In this document: positions 46,226-56,473 of the stretch, piece after piece | How positions within the stretch are numbered: position 1 is the stretch's first letter | Layout: every line of letters starts with the position of its first letter | Assembly: GCF_018861025.1 (NCBI RefSeq) | Contig: NZ_JAHKQH010000044.1 | Location: forward strand, 62,389-126,388 | Length of the DNA stretch: 64,000 nt | From: Psychrosphaera sp. B3R10 | GTDB taxonomy: Bacteria > Pseudomonadota > Gammaproteobacteria > Enterobacterales > Alteromonadaceae | Direction of reading: 5' to 3' | Notes under the pieces: generated by a model | Databases searched by the model: none | Seen by the model: the letters and a program-made list of their open reading frames with translations, nothing else | What the model was told of the DNA's origin: nothing | Program-made: the position numbers and the translations under genes

Positions 46226-47884
46226 ATGGACTCATCTCAGTTTACACCAGTACATTGGTTAAACCATTGGTCAGAAACCACTCCAGATAAAATATTCTTA
46301 GAGCAGCCTGTCGATCGCACCTATCAAACGCATACATGGTCGCAAATAAAGGCAAAAGTAGATCATGTTTCTTCAAGTTTATTCCAACTTGGACTAAAAC
46401 GTGGAGATAAAGTCGCTATTTTTGCAAAAAACTGTGCCGAATGGATTATTGCCGACCTTGCTATAATGAGAGCCGGGATGGTCAGTGTTCCAATCTACCC
46501 TTCAGCGAACGCTGAAACTGTTCAATATGTTTTAGAACATTCTGAGTCAAAGGCCGTTTTTATTGGCAAAATTGACAAATGGGAGCTCGCAGAACCTGGC
46601 GTTACTGGAAACATAATTCGCATAGATATGGGTTACAAAACCATGCCGTGCCAATACAGTTGGGCACAATTAGACAATTTTGGCAGCCCTATTCCGGATT
46701 TTGTTCCCCATATTGACGACCTAATGTCGATTATTTATACGTCTGGGAGCACAGGTAATCCAAAAGGTGCAATGGTAAATTACAGTGCATACGGTTGGGC
46801 AAACCAGCAAATTGTTAAAGTACTTGGCATTGATGAGAAAGAACGATTTTTGTCCTATTTGCCATTAGCCCATATTACCGAACGCGTACTTGTTGAGGGT
46901 GCAGCATATCACTCGAATATGACGCTCTATTTTACCGAGTCGCTCGAGCATTTTGTTAGTGACCTGCAATATGCCAAACCGACTATTTTCTTTAGTGTTC
47001 CACGACTATGGAGCCTATTTCAAAAAAATATTATCGACAAAATTGGCAATACCAAACTTAACATCTTGTTATCCATTCCGATTGTTAGTGGCTTAATAAG
47101 AAGTAAAATCCAAAAAGGTCTAGGGCTAGAACATGCACGTCTAACCGCGTCGGGATCTGCTCCAATTTCACCGGCTATTATTCGTTGGTACCAAAAAGTA
47201 GGTATTAACATTTGTGAAGCTTGGGGAATGACCGAAAATTGCATCTACGCTTTAGGTAACTTTCCGTTTAATGAACGCATGATTGGAAGTGTCGGGCCGG
47301 TACTTGATGGTTGTGAAATTAAAACCACGGATGAGGACGAGCTGCTATTTAAAAGTCCTGGGCTATTTTCTGGGTACTACAAAAACGAAGAAGCAACCAA
47401 AGAAGCATTTGATAAAGATGGTTTTTTCCGCACCGGCGATTTAGCTAAAATTGGTGAATTAGGCGAAGTGAAGTTAATTGGCCGAGTAAAAGATAACTTC
47501 AAGACCGCAAAAGGCAAGTTTGTATCACCAGTTCCTATTGAAAAAATGTTAGCACAGGATACACACATTGAACTGCTTTGTGTTGTCGGTTCTGGCATGT
47601 CAGCACCGGTCTGCTTAGTACAATTGTCTGAAGGTGCGAGCCATCAGCCAAGAGAACAAGTTCGCAGTGCATTAGCCAATACGCTTAAAGGTATTAATAA
47701 GAGACTTGAGTCCCATGAGTGCATTGGGGCAATGGTAGTTGTTAAAGAAAGTTGGACACCAGAAAATGGTATTTTAACCCCAACGCTTAAGATTAAACGC
47801 CATGTTCTCCACGAAATGTATAATGAAAAAGTAGATGAACTAAAAGGCAATCAAGTCATTTGGGAAGATGAATTGAACGCCTAA
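46226..47884 (+). CDS. Long-chain acyl-CoA synthetase (AMP-binding)
   Basis: 552 residues from ATG 46226, which has AAAGGGA at proper spacing; ATG 46220 is too near that site. ANL superfamily enzyme activating fatty acids with ATP and CoA on the inner membrane. Motifs: IIYTSGSTGNPKGAMV (P-loop), EAWGMTE near residue 330, FFRTGDLAKIGELGEVKLIGRVKDNFKTAKGKFV (adenylate/CoA hinge; shown here in part as RTGDLAKIGE and GRVKDNFKTAKGK). Closest in style to plant or eukaryotic-like FAA/LACS types rather than E. coli FadD. Terminator after the stop. Confidence 0.88.
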   Translation: MDSSQFTPVHWLNHWSETTPDKIFLEQPVDRTYQTHTWSQIKAKVDHVSSSLFQLGLKRGDKVAIFAKNCAEWIIADLAIMRAGMVSVPIYPSANAETVQYVLEHSESKAVFIGKIDKWELAEPGVTGNIIRIDMGYKTMPCQYSWAQLDNFGSPIPDFVPHIDDLMSIIYTSGSTGNPKGAMVNYSAYGWANQQIVKVLGIDEKERFLSYLPLAHITERVLVEGAAYHSNMTLYFTESLEHFVSDLQYAKPTIFFSVPRLWSLFQKNIIDKIGNTKLNILLSIPIVSGLIRSKIQKGLGLEHARLTASGSAPISPAIIRWYQKVGINICEAWGMTENCIYALGNFPFNERMIGSVGPVLDGCEIKTTDEDELLFKSPGLFSGYYKNEEATKEAFDKDGFFRTGDLAKIGELGEVKLIGRVKDNFKTAKGKFVSPVPIEKMLAQDTHIELLCVVGSGMSAPVCLVQLSEGASHQPREQVRSALANTLKGINKRLESHECIGAMVVVKESWTPENGILTPTLKIKRHVLHEMYNEKVDELKGNQVIWEDELNA

Positions 47885-47899
47885 CGTACGATAAAATCA

Positions 47900-47927
47900 G
47901 GTCCGGGCACGACACCCGGACCTTTTC
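47900..47927 (+). terminator. Terminator of the acyl-CoA synthetase gene
   Basis: GGTCCGGG (47900-47907) and CCCGGACC (47915-47922), 7-nt loop, then TTTTCTC; 15 bases after the stop. Confidence 0.85.
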
Positions 47928-48063
47928 TCATAAAAATACTGTTGTAAAACAGAGTTTAAAATTCAAACTTCAAAATTTCATCGCCTTTAATCTTAAATAA
48001 TCTAACGAAGCAAATCCTCTGAACTAAGATCATATAGCGACATTGATGTATTCGGAGGATCCC

Positions 48064-48288
48064 ATGAATAACGTAATGAAATGCCAAGCCGCTACAATTA
48101 ATGAATATTTTTGCCATCATAAATCCCTTGAGCTCGCAGAATTTATGTCTGACATTAATATGCCATTTGATCAACAAGATCGGGTTTTGAATGCAATTCA
48201 GCGACTGTCGAAGCCGTCAGCACGAAAGATTAGTATAATTCTGGAACTTGCGGGAAATAACACTATGACCGAGCAACTACTCAAATAA
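48064..48288 (+). CDS. Small hypothetical protein
   Basis: 74 residues. The ATG at 48064 has a strong Shine-Dalgarno (GGAGGATCCC before it), which argues that it is translated. Cytoplasmic, no membrane span; the sequence (NEYFCHHKSLELAEFMSDIN, LNAIQRLSKPSARKISIILE) looks helical. I do not recognise the family. Stands alone between two hairpins. Confidence 0.6.
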   Translation: MNNVMKCQAATINEYFCHHKSLELAEFMSDINMPFDQQDRVLNAIQRLSKPSARKISIILELAGNNTMTEQLLK

Positions 48289-48296
48289 CCAAATGC

Positions 48297-48340
48297 AGTA
48301 AATCAGACTAAAGAATGCGCTAATCTGATTTACTTTGAAT
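48297..48340 (+). terminator. Terminator-like hairpin after the small ORF
   Basis: AGTAAATCAGA (48297-48307) and TCTGATTTACT (48324-48334) form a perfect 11-bp stem with a 16-nt loop, followed by TTGAAT. It begins 9 bases after the stop. The T-tract is poor. Confidence 0.5.
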
Positions 48341-48531
48341 ACCTAAGTTTCATACATTTGATAGACAAGGACGTCTCTTTTTTATAAATATCAATTAGAT
48401 GTCATACTATGCAATTCAGTTTATTAATCCCATTCCTTATAATGAACGTAGCAGTTCAAAGTCTCATCAGCCTAGGTTGAGCTAAACATTTGTTAGCTAA
48501 TTTAGTGGCTGACAATTCAAGTTATGATCTT

Positions 48532-50556
48532 CTATGAATTTTTAATTAATTGCTCGTGAAGTCGTTTCACCTGATCACGCAACTCACCCGCTTTTTCAAA
48601 CTCTAGGTTTTTAGCGTGTTCTAACATTTGCGCCTCTAGTGTTTTAATTTCTTTGGCAATTTCTTTTGGAGATTTCGTACGGTAATCAACCAAACCTTCT
48701 TTAACCAAAATTTTCATCGCCGCATTATTCGGCGCTTTTCCTTCGCCAAGATCCATGATGTCACCAATCTTTTTGATAACACCCCGAGGAGTGATCCCAT
48801 GTTTTACATTATGCGCATGTTGCTTTTCACGACGGCGGTCTGTTTCATCAATCGCTTTACGCATTGATTTTGTGATCCGATCACCGTACAAAATTGCTTT
48901 ACCATTGACGTTCCGCGCGGCGCGACCAATGGTTTGGATAAGAGATCGTTCCGAGCGTAAAAAGCCTTCTTTGTCGGCATCTAGTATTGCAACCAAAGAA
49001 ACCTCAGGCATATCTAGGCCCTCTCGGAGTAAGTTAATACCAACTAATACATCAAAGTGACCCGCCCGCAGATCTCGAATAATTTCGATACGTTCAACAG
49101 TATCTATGTCCGAATGCAAGTAACGAACACGGATGCCGTGATCAGCTAAGTAATCAGTCAGATCTTCAGCCATACGTTTAGTTAATGTCGTTACCAGTAC
49201 ACGTTCATTTTTTTCAACTCTAATACCAATCTCAGACATTAAATCATCGACCTGAGTACCGACCGGACGCACTTCGATAATTGGGTCTAATAAGCCTGTC
49301 GGGCGAACTACCTGCTCGGCTACTTCGCCATCGGACTTTTCAATTTCATAGTTACCTGGGGTCGCTGAAACATATATCGTTTGCGGCACTAAACGCTCAA
49401 ATTCATCAAATTTGAGTGGTCTATTATCTAATGCTGATGGCAACCTGAAACCAAATTCAACCAAATTTTCTTTTCTTGAACGGTCTCCTTTGTACATAGC
49501 GCCAACTTGTGACACGGTAACATGGGATTCATCAATAATTAGTAGGCCATCTGATGGGAAATAATCAATGAGCGTCGGAGGCGCTTCACCTGGGTTTCGA
49601 GTTGACAAATAACGAGAGTAGTTTTCGATGCCAGAGCAATAACCTAATTCCTGCATCATCTCAATATCAAATAATGTCCGTTGACTTAGTCGCTGTTCTT
49701 CCACCAGTTTGTGGGACTCTCGAAGTTGCTTTTTACGGCTCTGTAATTCAACTTTGATTTCTTCAACCGCGGCTAAAATTTTAGCTCGTGGTGTAACATA
49801 GTGAGTTTTAGGGAAAATAGTCGCCCTTGTGATCTTTTTCTCAACGGCACCGGTGAGAGGATCAAACCAGGTCAGTTTCTCGATTTCTTCATCAAACAAT
49901 TCAACCCGCACGGCAAACTTATCTGAATCAGCAGGATAAATATCAATAACATCGCCGCGAACACGATAACAACCTCGCTGGAAATCGATGTCATTACGTT
50001 TATATTGCAGTTCTGCCAACCGACGTAAGATTTGACGCTGGTCAACCATATCCCCAACTTTGAGATGCAATAACATTTTCATATACGACTCGGGATCACC
50101 CAGACCGTATATTGCAGATACCGACGCAATGATAATTACGTCGCTACGCTCCATCAGCGCCTTTGTGGCGGACAAACGCATCTGTTCGATATGTTCGTTT
50201 ATCGTTGCATCTTTCTCAATGAAGGTGTCCGTAGAGGCAACATAAGCCTCTGGTTGGTAATAGTCATAATAGGAAACAAAATACTCAACTGAATTATTTG
50301 GGAAAAACTCTTTCATCTCACCGTACAACTGGGCTGCCAATGTTTTATTGTGGGCCATTATTAACGTTGGACGAGAAACCTGTGAGATGACATTCGCCAT
50401 GGTAAATGTCTTGCCGGTCCCCGTTGCACCAAGTAGGGTTTGATAAGCTAAACCGTCATTAAGCCCCTCAACTAGCTTTTTAATTGCCGTTGGTTGGTCT
50501 CCATCTGGTTTATATTCACTATGTAATTCAAATGGTTTTGATTGTTTCTCTAACAT
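48532..50556 (-). CDS. uvrB: Excinuclease ABC subunit B
   Basis: Damage-recognition helicase of nucleotide excision repair. 674 residues (E. coli 673): Walker [16 protein letters not shown] near 39, beta-hairpin [21 protein letters not shown]-like IDESHVT, helicase motif TIGRAARN, and a C-terminal UVR domain ([20 protein letters not shown]) for UvrC contact. It follows the MATE gene after only two bases, so both should share a message; no LexA-like site is seen directly upstream of either. Confidence 0.98.
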   Translation of the reverse strand: MLEKQSKPFELHSEYKPDGDQPTAIKKLVEGLNDGLAYQTLLGATGTGKTFTMANVISQVSRPTLIMAHNKTLAAQLYGEMKEFFPNNSVEYFVSYYDYYQPEAYVASTDTFIEKDATINEHIEQMRLSATKALMERSDVIIIASVSAIYGLGDPESYMKMLLHLKVGDMVDQRQILRRLAELQYKRNDIDFQRGCYRVRGDVIDIYPADSDKFAVRVELFDEEIEKLTWFDPLTGAVEKKITRATIFPKTHYVTPRAKILAAVEEIKVELQSRKKQLRESHKLVEEQRLSQRTLFDIEMMQELGYCSGIENYSRYLSTRNPGEAPPTLIDYFPSDGLLIIDESHVTVSQVGAMYKGDRSRKENLVEFGFRLPSALDNRPLKFDEFERLVPQTIYVSATPGNYEIEKSDGEVAEQVVRPTGLLDPIIEVRPVGTQVDDLMSEIGIRVEKNERVLVTTLTKRMAEDLTDYLADHGIRVRYLHSDIDTVERIEIIRDLRAGHFDVLVGINLLREGLDMPEVSLVAILDADKEGFLRSERSLIQTIGRAARNVNGKAILYGDRITKSMRKAIDETDRRREKQHAHNVKHGITPRGVIKKIGDIMDLGEGKAPNNAAMKILVKEGLVDYRTKSPKEIAKEIKTLEAQMLEHAKNLEFEKAGELRDQVKRLHEQLIKNS

Positions 50557-50558
50557 AA

Positions 50559-51911
50559 TTAAGTGGTTACCAAATCGGGTTTAGGAAGGTTTTTAATAAA
50601 CCAAAAGTACGCAATGAATGCGGTGAATACGTTGCCGATTAAAGCCCCGACAAAAAGTCCAGGCAAGCCATAAAAATAGGAACCTACAAAAGCAAATGGC
50701 ACATAAAAGACAAACAGACGAATAACGCTTAACACCAACGCCACCATCGGTTTGTGTAAAGCATTAAACGACGAATTAGATAAAATTATGATGCCCTGTA
50801 AGCCATAGCCTAATGGCAGAGTCCAAAGGAACAATTTAATGACCTCCATCACTTCCGGATCGTCTTTACCAAACGCGATTGCAATATAACCTGCAACGAG
50901 CAGCAATACGACATAAACAGCGGCTTGCCACACTAACACAAATTTAATGCACATTTTGTAGGCCTGTTCGACCCGATCCCAATTACCCGCACCAAAATTT
51001 TGACTAATAAAAGGCGGTAATGTCATCGATAAGGCCAATACCACAATACTTGCCATCGACTCTATTCGAGTCCCTACCCCAAAGCCGGCCACTGCGGCGT
51101 TACCATGTACCGCAATCATCGCCGTAAGTATTGCCATCGCAATTGGCGTTAACATATTTGCCCCAGCAGCTGGCAATCCAATCCCCAAAATTCGACGGCT
51201 AATGCCAGCAAACTCACCAAGAGATAAACGTCGAATATTGATTAACTTTTTCTGAACCGCTAATACATAAAATACCGCAGCAAAACCCACCGACCATGCA
51301 ATCACGCTGGCAATAGCTGCGCCTTGGATCCCGAGTTCTGGGAATGGGCCGTAACCAAATATAAGCAAAGGATCTAAAATCGCGTTAATGAAACCACAGG
51401 ACGCCATAATCACACTAGGTGTTTTGGCGTCACCGAATGCTCGCAATATTGAATTACCCACCATCGGTGACATTAAAAAAACCGCACCGATATACCAAAT
51501 ATCCATGTACTCGTGGATGAGTGGCAATAATTCTGGACCAGCGCCAAGTGAGGTAAAGATCAAATCGGTGAATAAAAAGGTCACAAATGCTAAAACAGAT
51601 ACTAACAAAAACGACAAAATCAGAGCGGCAAATCCGTCATCTTTTGCTGCATCTATGTTACCGCTGCCGCGGGCTTTAGCAATAACAGCGGATGTTCCGA
51701 TACCTAACCCGATTGATAAACTGATTATGGTAAATGTGATAGGAAAGGTAAAACTGATCGCAGCCAACGGCTCAGTCCCTAATAAACCGATAAAATAAGT
51801 ATCAATCAAATTGAATGACATCAACATCAGCATGCCGACCACGACTTGTTTAGTCATTTTAGACAAGATTGGAGAAATTGGAGCGGTTAATAGATCCTGC
51901 TGAGCAGACAT
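50559..51911 (-). CDS. MATE family efflux transporter
   Basis: 450-residue inner-membrane antiporter with 12 predicted spans in two symmetric halves: [19 protein letters not shown] and [20 protein letters not shown] in the first, [20 protein letters not shown] in the second. Likely sodium- or proton-driven multidrug export. Immediately upstream of uvrB in the same direction, an uncommon pairing. Confidence 0.92.
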   Translation of the reverse strand: MSAQQDLLTAPISPILSKMTKQVVVGMLMLMSFNLIDTYFIGLLGTEPLAAISFTFPITFTIISLSIGLGIGTSAVIAKARGSGNIDAAKDDGFAALILSFLLVSVLAFVTFLFTDLIFTSLGAGPELLPLIHEYMDIWYIGAVFLMSPMVGNSILRAFGDAKTPSVIMASCGFINAILDPLLIFGYGPFPELGIQGAAIASVIAWSVGFAAVFYVLAVQKKLINIRRLSLGEFAGISRRILGIGLPAAGANMLTPIAMAILTAMIAVHGNAAVAGFGVGTRIESMASIVVLALSMTLPPFISQNFGAGNWDRVEQAYKMCIKFVLVWQAAVYVVLLLVAGYIAIAFGKDDPEVMEVIKLFLWTLPLGYGLQGIIILSNSSFNALHKPMVALVLSVIRLFVFYVPFAFVGSYFYGLPGLFVGALIGNVFTAFIAYFWFIKNLPKPDLVTT

Positions 51912-52541
51912 ATTTTCTGAGCCATTAATTTAAAAAAGCCATTTTAAAGAACTTCTCAAGTGGTTACACCTATTGATTTTAAATAAATGTAAGAAACTTG
52001 ATCTAATATCGAATGCGTTTCTTATATCATTATGGTATTGCCGCGCAAAGTGGCCCAAATGATGCCCACTTTTAATATGTGGTTTAATATAATATTTAGG
52101 CATATTGATCCTATTTATTGCACAAAAATGGCGCGTTGTGCACAGCGGTTGTTTACAAAAATGACATTACGGTTAATATTCATCCCGATCATGAAAGTTA
52201 CCCACAAAAACAATTTAACCCATTGATATAAATGGATATATTAAAAATGTAACATTTTTTCAACTTAGAGTATTGACACACGTTCTTACTGGCCTGAAGC
52301 AATATATAACAAACTCATTCACAAACTTATCCACAGAAACAGTGGATAACATTCTGTAAGCCATGAGTAACAAAGATCAACGGATCTTTTTGGCAAAAAA
52401 ATAATTATATTTTTGAGATTTCAATTGCAATAATTGCAATATCGATTGACGCTATCGTGCCACTTTTCACTTATGGTTTGACAAATTTGATTAGGAACTG
52501 AGCAAACAGTTAAAAAACTGTCACTTTAGCCATAAAAGAGG
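51912..52541. other. AT-rich gene-free region with DnaA-box-like sites
   Basis: No credible gene; a 64-codon plus-strand frame (52032-52226) is shadow-like. The stretch has one perfect DnaA box (TTATCCACA, 52327-52335) and four with one mismatch (52136-52144, 52198-52206, 52315-52323 and minus-strand 52341-52349), five GATC sites (52000, 52107, 52187, 52375, 52383) and a long AT-rich run (52385-52450) beside GATCTTTTTGGCA, which is like the 13-mers of oriC. See findings. Confidence 0.45.
52327..52349. promoter_or_regulatory. Pair of inverted DnaA boxes
   Basis: TTATCCACA on the plus strand (52327-52335) and TTATCCACT on the minus strand (52349-52341), 5 bases apart, in face-to-face orientation. 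The first is a perfect consensus box. Confidence 0.6.
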
Positions 52542-52570
52542 TTGACAGGTAGGGGGCGGGTAATTAACAT
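52542..52570 (+). promoter_or_regulatory. Promoter of the tRNA-Asn cluster
   Basis: TTGACA (52542-52547), 17-bp spacer, TAACAT (52565-52570), then the GC-rich discriminator TGCGCCCC. Predicted start near 52577, 22 bases before the first tRNA. Confidence 0.8.
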
Positions 52571-52598
52571 TGCGCCCCGTTGTCAGATGGCACTTTGT

Positions 52599-52675
52599 TC
52601 CCCCTTAGCTCAGTTGGTTAGAGCGACGGACTGTTAATCCGCAGGTCCCCCGTTCGAGTCGGGGAGGGGGAGCCA
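52599..52675 (+). tRNA. tRNA-Asn (anticodon GTT), copy 1
   Basis: 77 nt with encoded CCA: TCCCCCTTAGCTCAGTTGG, anticodon loop CTGTTAA with GTT, T-arm CGTTCGAGTCG. Identical to the next two copies. Confidence 0.97.
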
Positions 52676-52703
52676 CTTCAACGTACTACAATTTGATATT
52701 TGT

Positions 52704-52780
52704 TCCCCCTTAGCTCAGTTGGTTAGAGCGACGGACTGTTAATCCGCAGGTCCCCCGTTCGAGTCGGGGAGGGGGAGCCA
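52704..52780 (+). tRNA. tRNA-Asn (anticodon GTT), copy 2
   Basis: Identical to copy 1; spacer of 28 bases. The CACTTC after each CCA is also shared. Confidence 0.97.
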
Positions 52781-52818
52781 CTTCAAAATATCATTTACAA
52801 TATATACCGTTTTATAGT

Positions 52819-52895
52819 TCCCCCTTAGCTCAGTTGGTTAGAGCGACGGACTGTTAATCCGCAGGTCCCCCGTTCGAGTCGGGGAGGGGGAGCCA
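52819..52895 (+). tRNA. tRNA-Asn (anticodon GTT), copy 3
   Basis: Identical to copies 1 and 2; spacer of 38 bases after copy 2. Confidence 0.97.
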
Positions 52896-53074
52896 CTTCT
52901 TTTGGCTAAAATCACGATTCCCTTAAGCCACCGCAATATTTGTTAACAAACAAACTGTCCGCTATTCACTCTAAATTGTTTATTTAACTGACCTTTTCTG
53001 TTTAAATAAGTGCTTATTATTTCCACTGCATTTAAAATCAAATGCAAATACCCGTGCTGTTTGAGGGAGCAAAT

Positions 53075-54997
53075 ATGAATAAGCTGAGAAATCTGCTTTT
53101 AATTCAATTATTAACAGGACTTTTAATAGGTGTAGCTGTTGCCGGCGCAGGCCTCTTTACAATTTCTACATTAATACATAGCGAACAGCAGTATCATAAA
53201 GAATTGATCCAACAATTTTCTATTGGTAATTTAATTGATGAACCTAAGCTGCTGTCCAAACAGTTAAAAGCATCAATTGAGTTTGAATATTTAACGATCA
53301 AAGATCGTGAAGGCCATGTACTTTATAGCTTCAATAAAGCCCAAGAAGACATGCCTGTGTTGACCAGTATTTTGAAAGAAGCCGATTTGCACACCACACC
53401 AAAAACCTTAGCAAGCCCTGAAGGTTCGTTGTTAATAGACTTCCACTCTTCTTATGACGACATATTAACCCCTGCCCTCTCTGCGCTTATCGTCGCTATT
53501 TCAACGCCACTCATCATTGTCTTAATTAGCTTTTTGCTGTTTCGAATTTCAATGGGTCAAATTTTTAGACAAGTTGCTCAAGACTGCGCTAAAAATATTG
53601 AAAGTGTCATGACTGACAAATCTGAAGTAGAGCTACAGGAGTTACCTAAACAATTTAAATTAATTGAAAAATCAACGGCAAAATTAAAAGCCTTTTTTGA
53701 AAATCAATTAGTCGAATTTGAAAACTCTGCATCTGAATTAAAAACAGAAGCATATAAAGATAGCCTGACGAACTTGCCAAACCGCACACGATTTGTTGAA
53801 GAGTTTGAACAAGAAATTGGCCAGCCAGACAAACATAATCAATTTGGCGTCTTACTTTTATTGCGTGCGACGGAATTGCAGCATATTAACCAATCTAAAG
53901 GTTATCAGTCGGGTGATAAATACGTTAAGGGCATCTCAGATATTCTGGTCAGCGTGGTTGGTACATACTCTAACGCCAAACTTTACCGTTTAAATGGTTC
54001 AGACTTTGGCATGATTTTGCCAAATATTACGGCAAAAGAAGCAGACACTATGGCGCAAAATATTCACTCTCGATTGAACGAATATATGCGAATTTCTGAA
54101 TTATCAGCTGTTGGCAGCATGGGCATTGTTACTTATGGTCATGGTAAACCTTTAGGCGAGTTACTGGCATCTGCCGATACCGCAATTAGTTTAGCGCAAA
54201 CCAAACACGTAAATGCTTGGCATGTGCATAAAGACAACAACCTCGGTCAAACATCAGCAACCACATTTGGTAACCAAAATTGGCGTGCTGTTATTGATGA
54301 TGTCATTAGCAATGGCAATGTCACTTTGCTGTTCCAACCAATTAAAGCGGCAAATCGCGGAACAAAAGCCTATTCTGAAGTTTTATCTCGATTTAAATCA
54401 GACGATGCGCAAGTGTTGCCGACAGCGTCATTTTTAGCTATGGCCGAAAAATTGAACCGCGTGGTTGAGATTGACCAACTCATAGTTGAAAAAGTCCTAG
54501 AGCTGATTAAAACGAAGAGCATTACTGACCAATTTTTTGGGATCAATGTAACGCCGGCCTCAGTTCACAATGACCAGTTTATGATTTGGTTGGAAAGAAA
54601 ATTATTAAAAGAAGCGTCAATAGCGACAAAATTAGTATTTGAAGTGAGTGAGTTTGGCTTGCAACAAAATATTAATTCAAGTCGTCGTTTCATCAACATG
54701 ATCCATCGTGCCGGTGCTCGGGTAACGGTTGAGAAGTTTGGCGTAGGTATTACATCCTTTAAGTTTTTCCAAGAACTTAAACCTGATTTCATCAAACTTG
54801 ATGGCAGTTACACTCGCAACATTGAAGATGAAAAGAACAATCAGTACTTTATTCGTATGATCGTCGATTTATCGCATCGTATCGGTGTAAACGTACTGGC
54901 TGAGTGTGTTGAAACTCAAGAAGAAAAACACGTATTAGAGAAATTGTTTGTTGACGGTTGTCAGGGCTATTATTTAGGTAAACCTGGACCGTTATAG
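53075..54997 (+). CDS. CsrD-like membrane protein with degenerate GGDEF and EAL domains
   Basis: 640 residues from ATG 53075, preceded by GAGGGA at 6-7 bases; an ATG at 53042 would add 11. Membrane helix about 8-30, a small periplasmic segment, second helix about 150-172, a HAMP-like linker, GGDEF domain about 225-380 and EAL domain about 400-640. The cyclase site reads NGSDF, the EAL site SEVLSRF, and the DDFGTG loop VEKFGVG, so neither activity is expected. This matches CsrD (E. coli 646 residues), which steers degradation of the Csr small RNAs, or its Vibrio relative MshH. A LapD-like receptor role is an alternative. Confidence 0.85.
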   Translation: MNKLRNLLLIQLLTGLLIGVAVAGAGLFTISTLIHSEQQYHKELIQQFSIGNLIDEPKLLSKQLKASIEFEYLTIKDREGHVLYSFNKAQEDMPVLTSILKEADLHTTPKTLASPEGSLLIDFHSSYDDILTPALSALIVAISTPLIIVLISFLLFRISMGQIFRQVAQDCAKNIESVMTDKSEVELQELPKQFKLIEKSTAKLKAFFENQLVEFENSASELKTEAYKDSLTNLPNRTRFVEEFEQEIGQPDKHNQFGVLLLLRATELQHINQSKGYQSGDKYVKGISDILVSVVGTYSNAKLYRLNGSDFGMILPNITAKEADTMAQNIHSRLNEYMRISELSAVGSMGIVTYGHGKPLGELLASADTAISLAQTKHVNAWHVHKDNNLGQTSATTFGNQNWRAVIDDVISNGNVTLLFQPIKAANRGTKAYSEVLSRFKSDDAQVLPTASFLAMAEKLNRVVEIDQLIVEKVLELIKTKSITDQFFGINVTPASVHNDQFMIWLERKLLKEASIATKLVFEVSEFGLQQNINSSRRFINMIHRAGARVTVEKFGVGITSFKFFQELKPDFIKLDGSYTRNIEDEKNNQYFIRMIVDLSHRIGVNVLAECVETQEEKHVLEKLFVDGCQGYYLGKPGPL

Positions 54998-55005
54998 GTC
55001 ATTCG

Positions 55006-55040
55006 GCCTTACTGTTATTATTGAACAACAGTAAGGCTTT
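55006..55040 (+). terminator. Terminator after the CsrD-like gene
   Basis: GCCTTACTGTT (55006-55016) and AACAGTAAGGC (55027-55037) form a perfect 11-bp stem, 10-nt loop, then TTTG. It lies 8 bases after the stop. Confidence 0.8.
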
Positions 55041-55320
55041 GACAAAATCACATCCCAAGCATAAACCCGTCGTATTTTAACGAACAGACAGGTCTGCCGC
55101 TCAAATTCATTGTCGTTTTGAAACCCTAATGCGGATCCAATAATAATTTTTACATCAGTGACTTTACCTGTAGTAAATGGCTTTATCCCTATAGTTCATC
55201 AAAAATTTAGCTTTTTTGAGTTGTTTCAACAAAATATTCCAATAACCAACCGATTCAACTGTTGTTAAAAGGTCGTTAAAACCGGATAATGTCGAGTGAA
55301 TTTTTACGGTAAACTGATCA
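55041..55320. other. Upstream region of the rnf operon
   Basis: 280 bases with no supported gene; a minus-strand open frame here (55164-55442) is a shadow that runs into rnfA. The rnf promoter must lie here, but I cannot point to a clear -35/-10 pair. Confidence 0.4.
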
Positions 55321-55902
55321 ATGTCTGAATATTTTTTACTTCTCGTTAGTACAGTTCTGGTTAATAACTTTGTCTTGGTAAAGTTTTTGGGCCTTTGTCC
55401 ATTTATGGGGGTTTCTAGTAAATTAGAAACGGCCATAGGCATGGCAATGGCGACAACGTTTGTATTGACCTTGGCATCGATGTTTTCCTACTTATTAAAT
55501 CACTATATTCTTATGCCGATCGGCCTAGAGTACTTAAGAACCATCGCCTTTATTTTAGTTATCGCTGTTGTCGTGCAATTTACTGAAATGGTCGTTAACA
55601 AAACAAGTCCTAAGCTTTACCGTTTATTAGGTATATTTTTACCTCTGATCACAACGAACTGCGCTGTATTAGGTGTTGCCCTTCTCAATGTAAATGCGCA
55701 CCATGGATTTTTAGAATCTATTGTATATGGCTTTGGCGCAGCAGTTGGTTTCTCAATTGTTCTCGTCTTGTTTGCGTCAATGCGTGAACGTTTAGCTTTT
55801 GCCGACGTTCCGCAAGTATTTAAAGGCTCCGCTATCGCAATGGTCACTGCGGGCTTGATGTCTCTGGCATTTTTAGGATTTACGGGGTTAGTTAAAATAT
55901 AA
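55321..55902 (+). CDS. rnfA: Electron transport complex subunit RnfA/RsxA
   Basis: Inner-membrane subunit of the ion-pumping ferredoxin:NAD oxidoreductase. 193 residues, six membrane helices; [18 protein letters not shown] and [16 protein letters not shown] carry the conserved Cys that hold an intramembrane iron-sulfur centre with RnfE. First gene of a complete rnfABCDGE operon; overlaps rnfB by one base (TAATG). Confidence 0.97.
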   Translation: MSEYFLLLVSTVLVNNFVLVKFLGLCPFMGVSSKLETAIGMAMATTFVLTLASMFSYLLNHYILMPIGLEYLRTIAFILVIAVVVQFTEMVVNKTSPKLYRLLGIFLPLITTNCAVLGVALLNVNAHHGFLESIVYGFGAAVGFSIVLVLFASMRERLAFADVPQVFKGSAIAMVTAGLMSLAFLGFTGLVKI

Positions 55903-56459
55903 TGGTTAGTGTATTTTATGCCTTGTCTGCTCTGGTTTTAATGGCATTAATTTTTGGTGCTATTTTAGGCTATGCGTCGGTTCGATTTAAAGTTAAAAGT
56001 GATCCATTAGTTGAACAGCTCGACCAGCTATTGCCTCAGACTCAGTGCGGCCAATGTGGCTATCCGGGCTGTAAACCTTATGCCGAAGCCATTGCCAATG
56101 GCGATGACATAAATAAGTGCCCTCCTGGTGGCGACGCGACGATTAAACTAATCGCAGACCTAATGGGAGTCGAAGCTGTCTCGTTGGACGCCGCACATGG
56201 CGAAGAAGATGTTAAAAAAGTCGCCTACATTCGAGAAGATGAATGTATTGGTTGTACTAAGTGTATTCAAGCTTGCCCAGTCGATGCCATTGTCGGAGCG
56301 TCAAAAGTTATGCACACCGTTATTGTTGACGAATGTACTGGCTGTGATTTGTGCGTAGAGCCTTGCCCTGTCGACTGTATCGACATGGTACCGCTTCATA
56401 CTGGAGCAGCAAATTGGAAATGGGACTCGCTTGTGATCCCAACAAAAACCGTAGCGTAG
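55902..56459 (+). CDS. rnfB: Electron transport complex subunit RnfB/RsxB
   Basis: 185 residues. N-terminal membrane helix, then a CxxC..C cluster motif [19 protein letters not shown] about 45-63, and two ferredoxin-type 4Fe-4S motifs ([15 protein letters not shown] and [15 protein letters not shown]). Accepts electrons into the complex. Confidence 0.97.
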   Translation: MVSVFYALSALVLMALIFGAILGYASVRFKVKSDPLVEQLDQLLPQTQCGQCGYPGCKPYAEAIANGDDINKCPPGGDATIKLIADLMGVEAVSLDAAHGEEDVKKVAYIREDECIGCTKCIQACPVDAIVGASKVMHTVIVDECTGCDLCVEPCPVDCIDMVPLHTGAANWKWDSLVIPTKTVA

Positions 56460-56473
56460 TCGGTAGGTAAATA

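Noticed and set aside
52032-52226. Plus-strand open frame of 64 codons upstream of tRNA-Asn
   Set aside because: No ribosome-binding site, no family likeness, sits in the AT-rich DnaA-box region.
55164-55442. Minus-strand frame overlapping the rnfA start
   Set aside because: Runs into a certain gene on the opposite strand; no supporting features.
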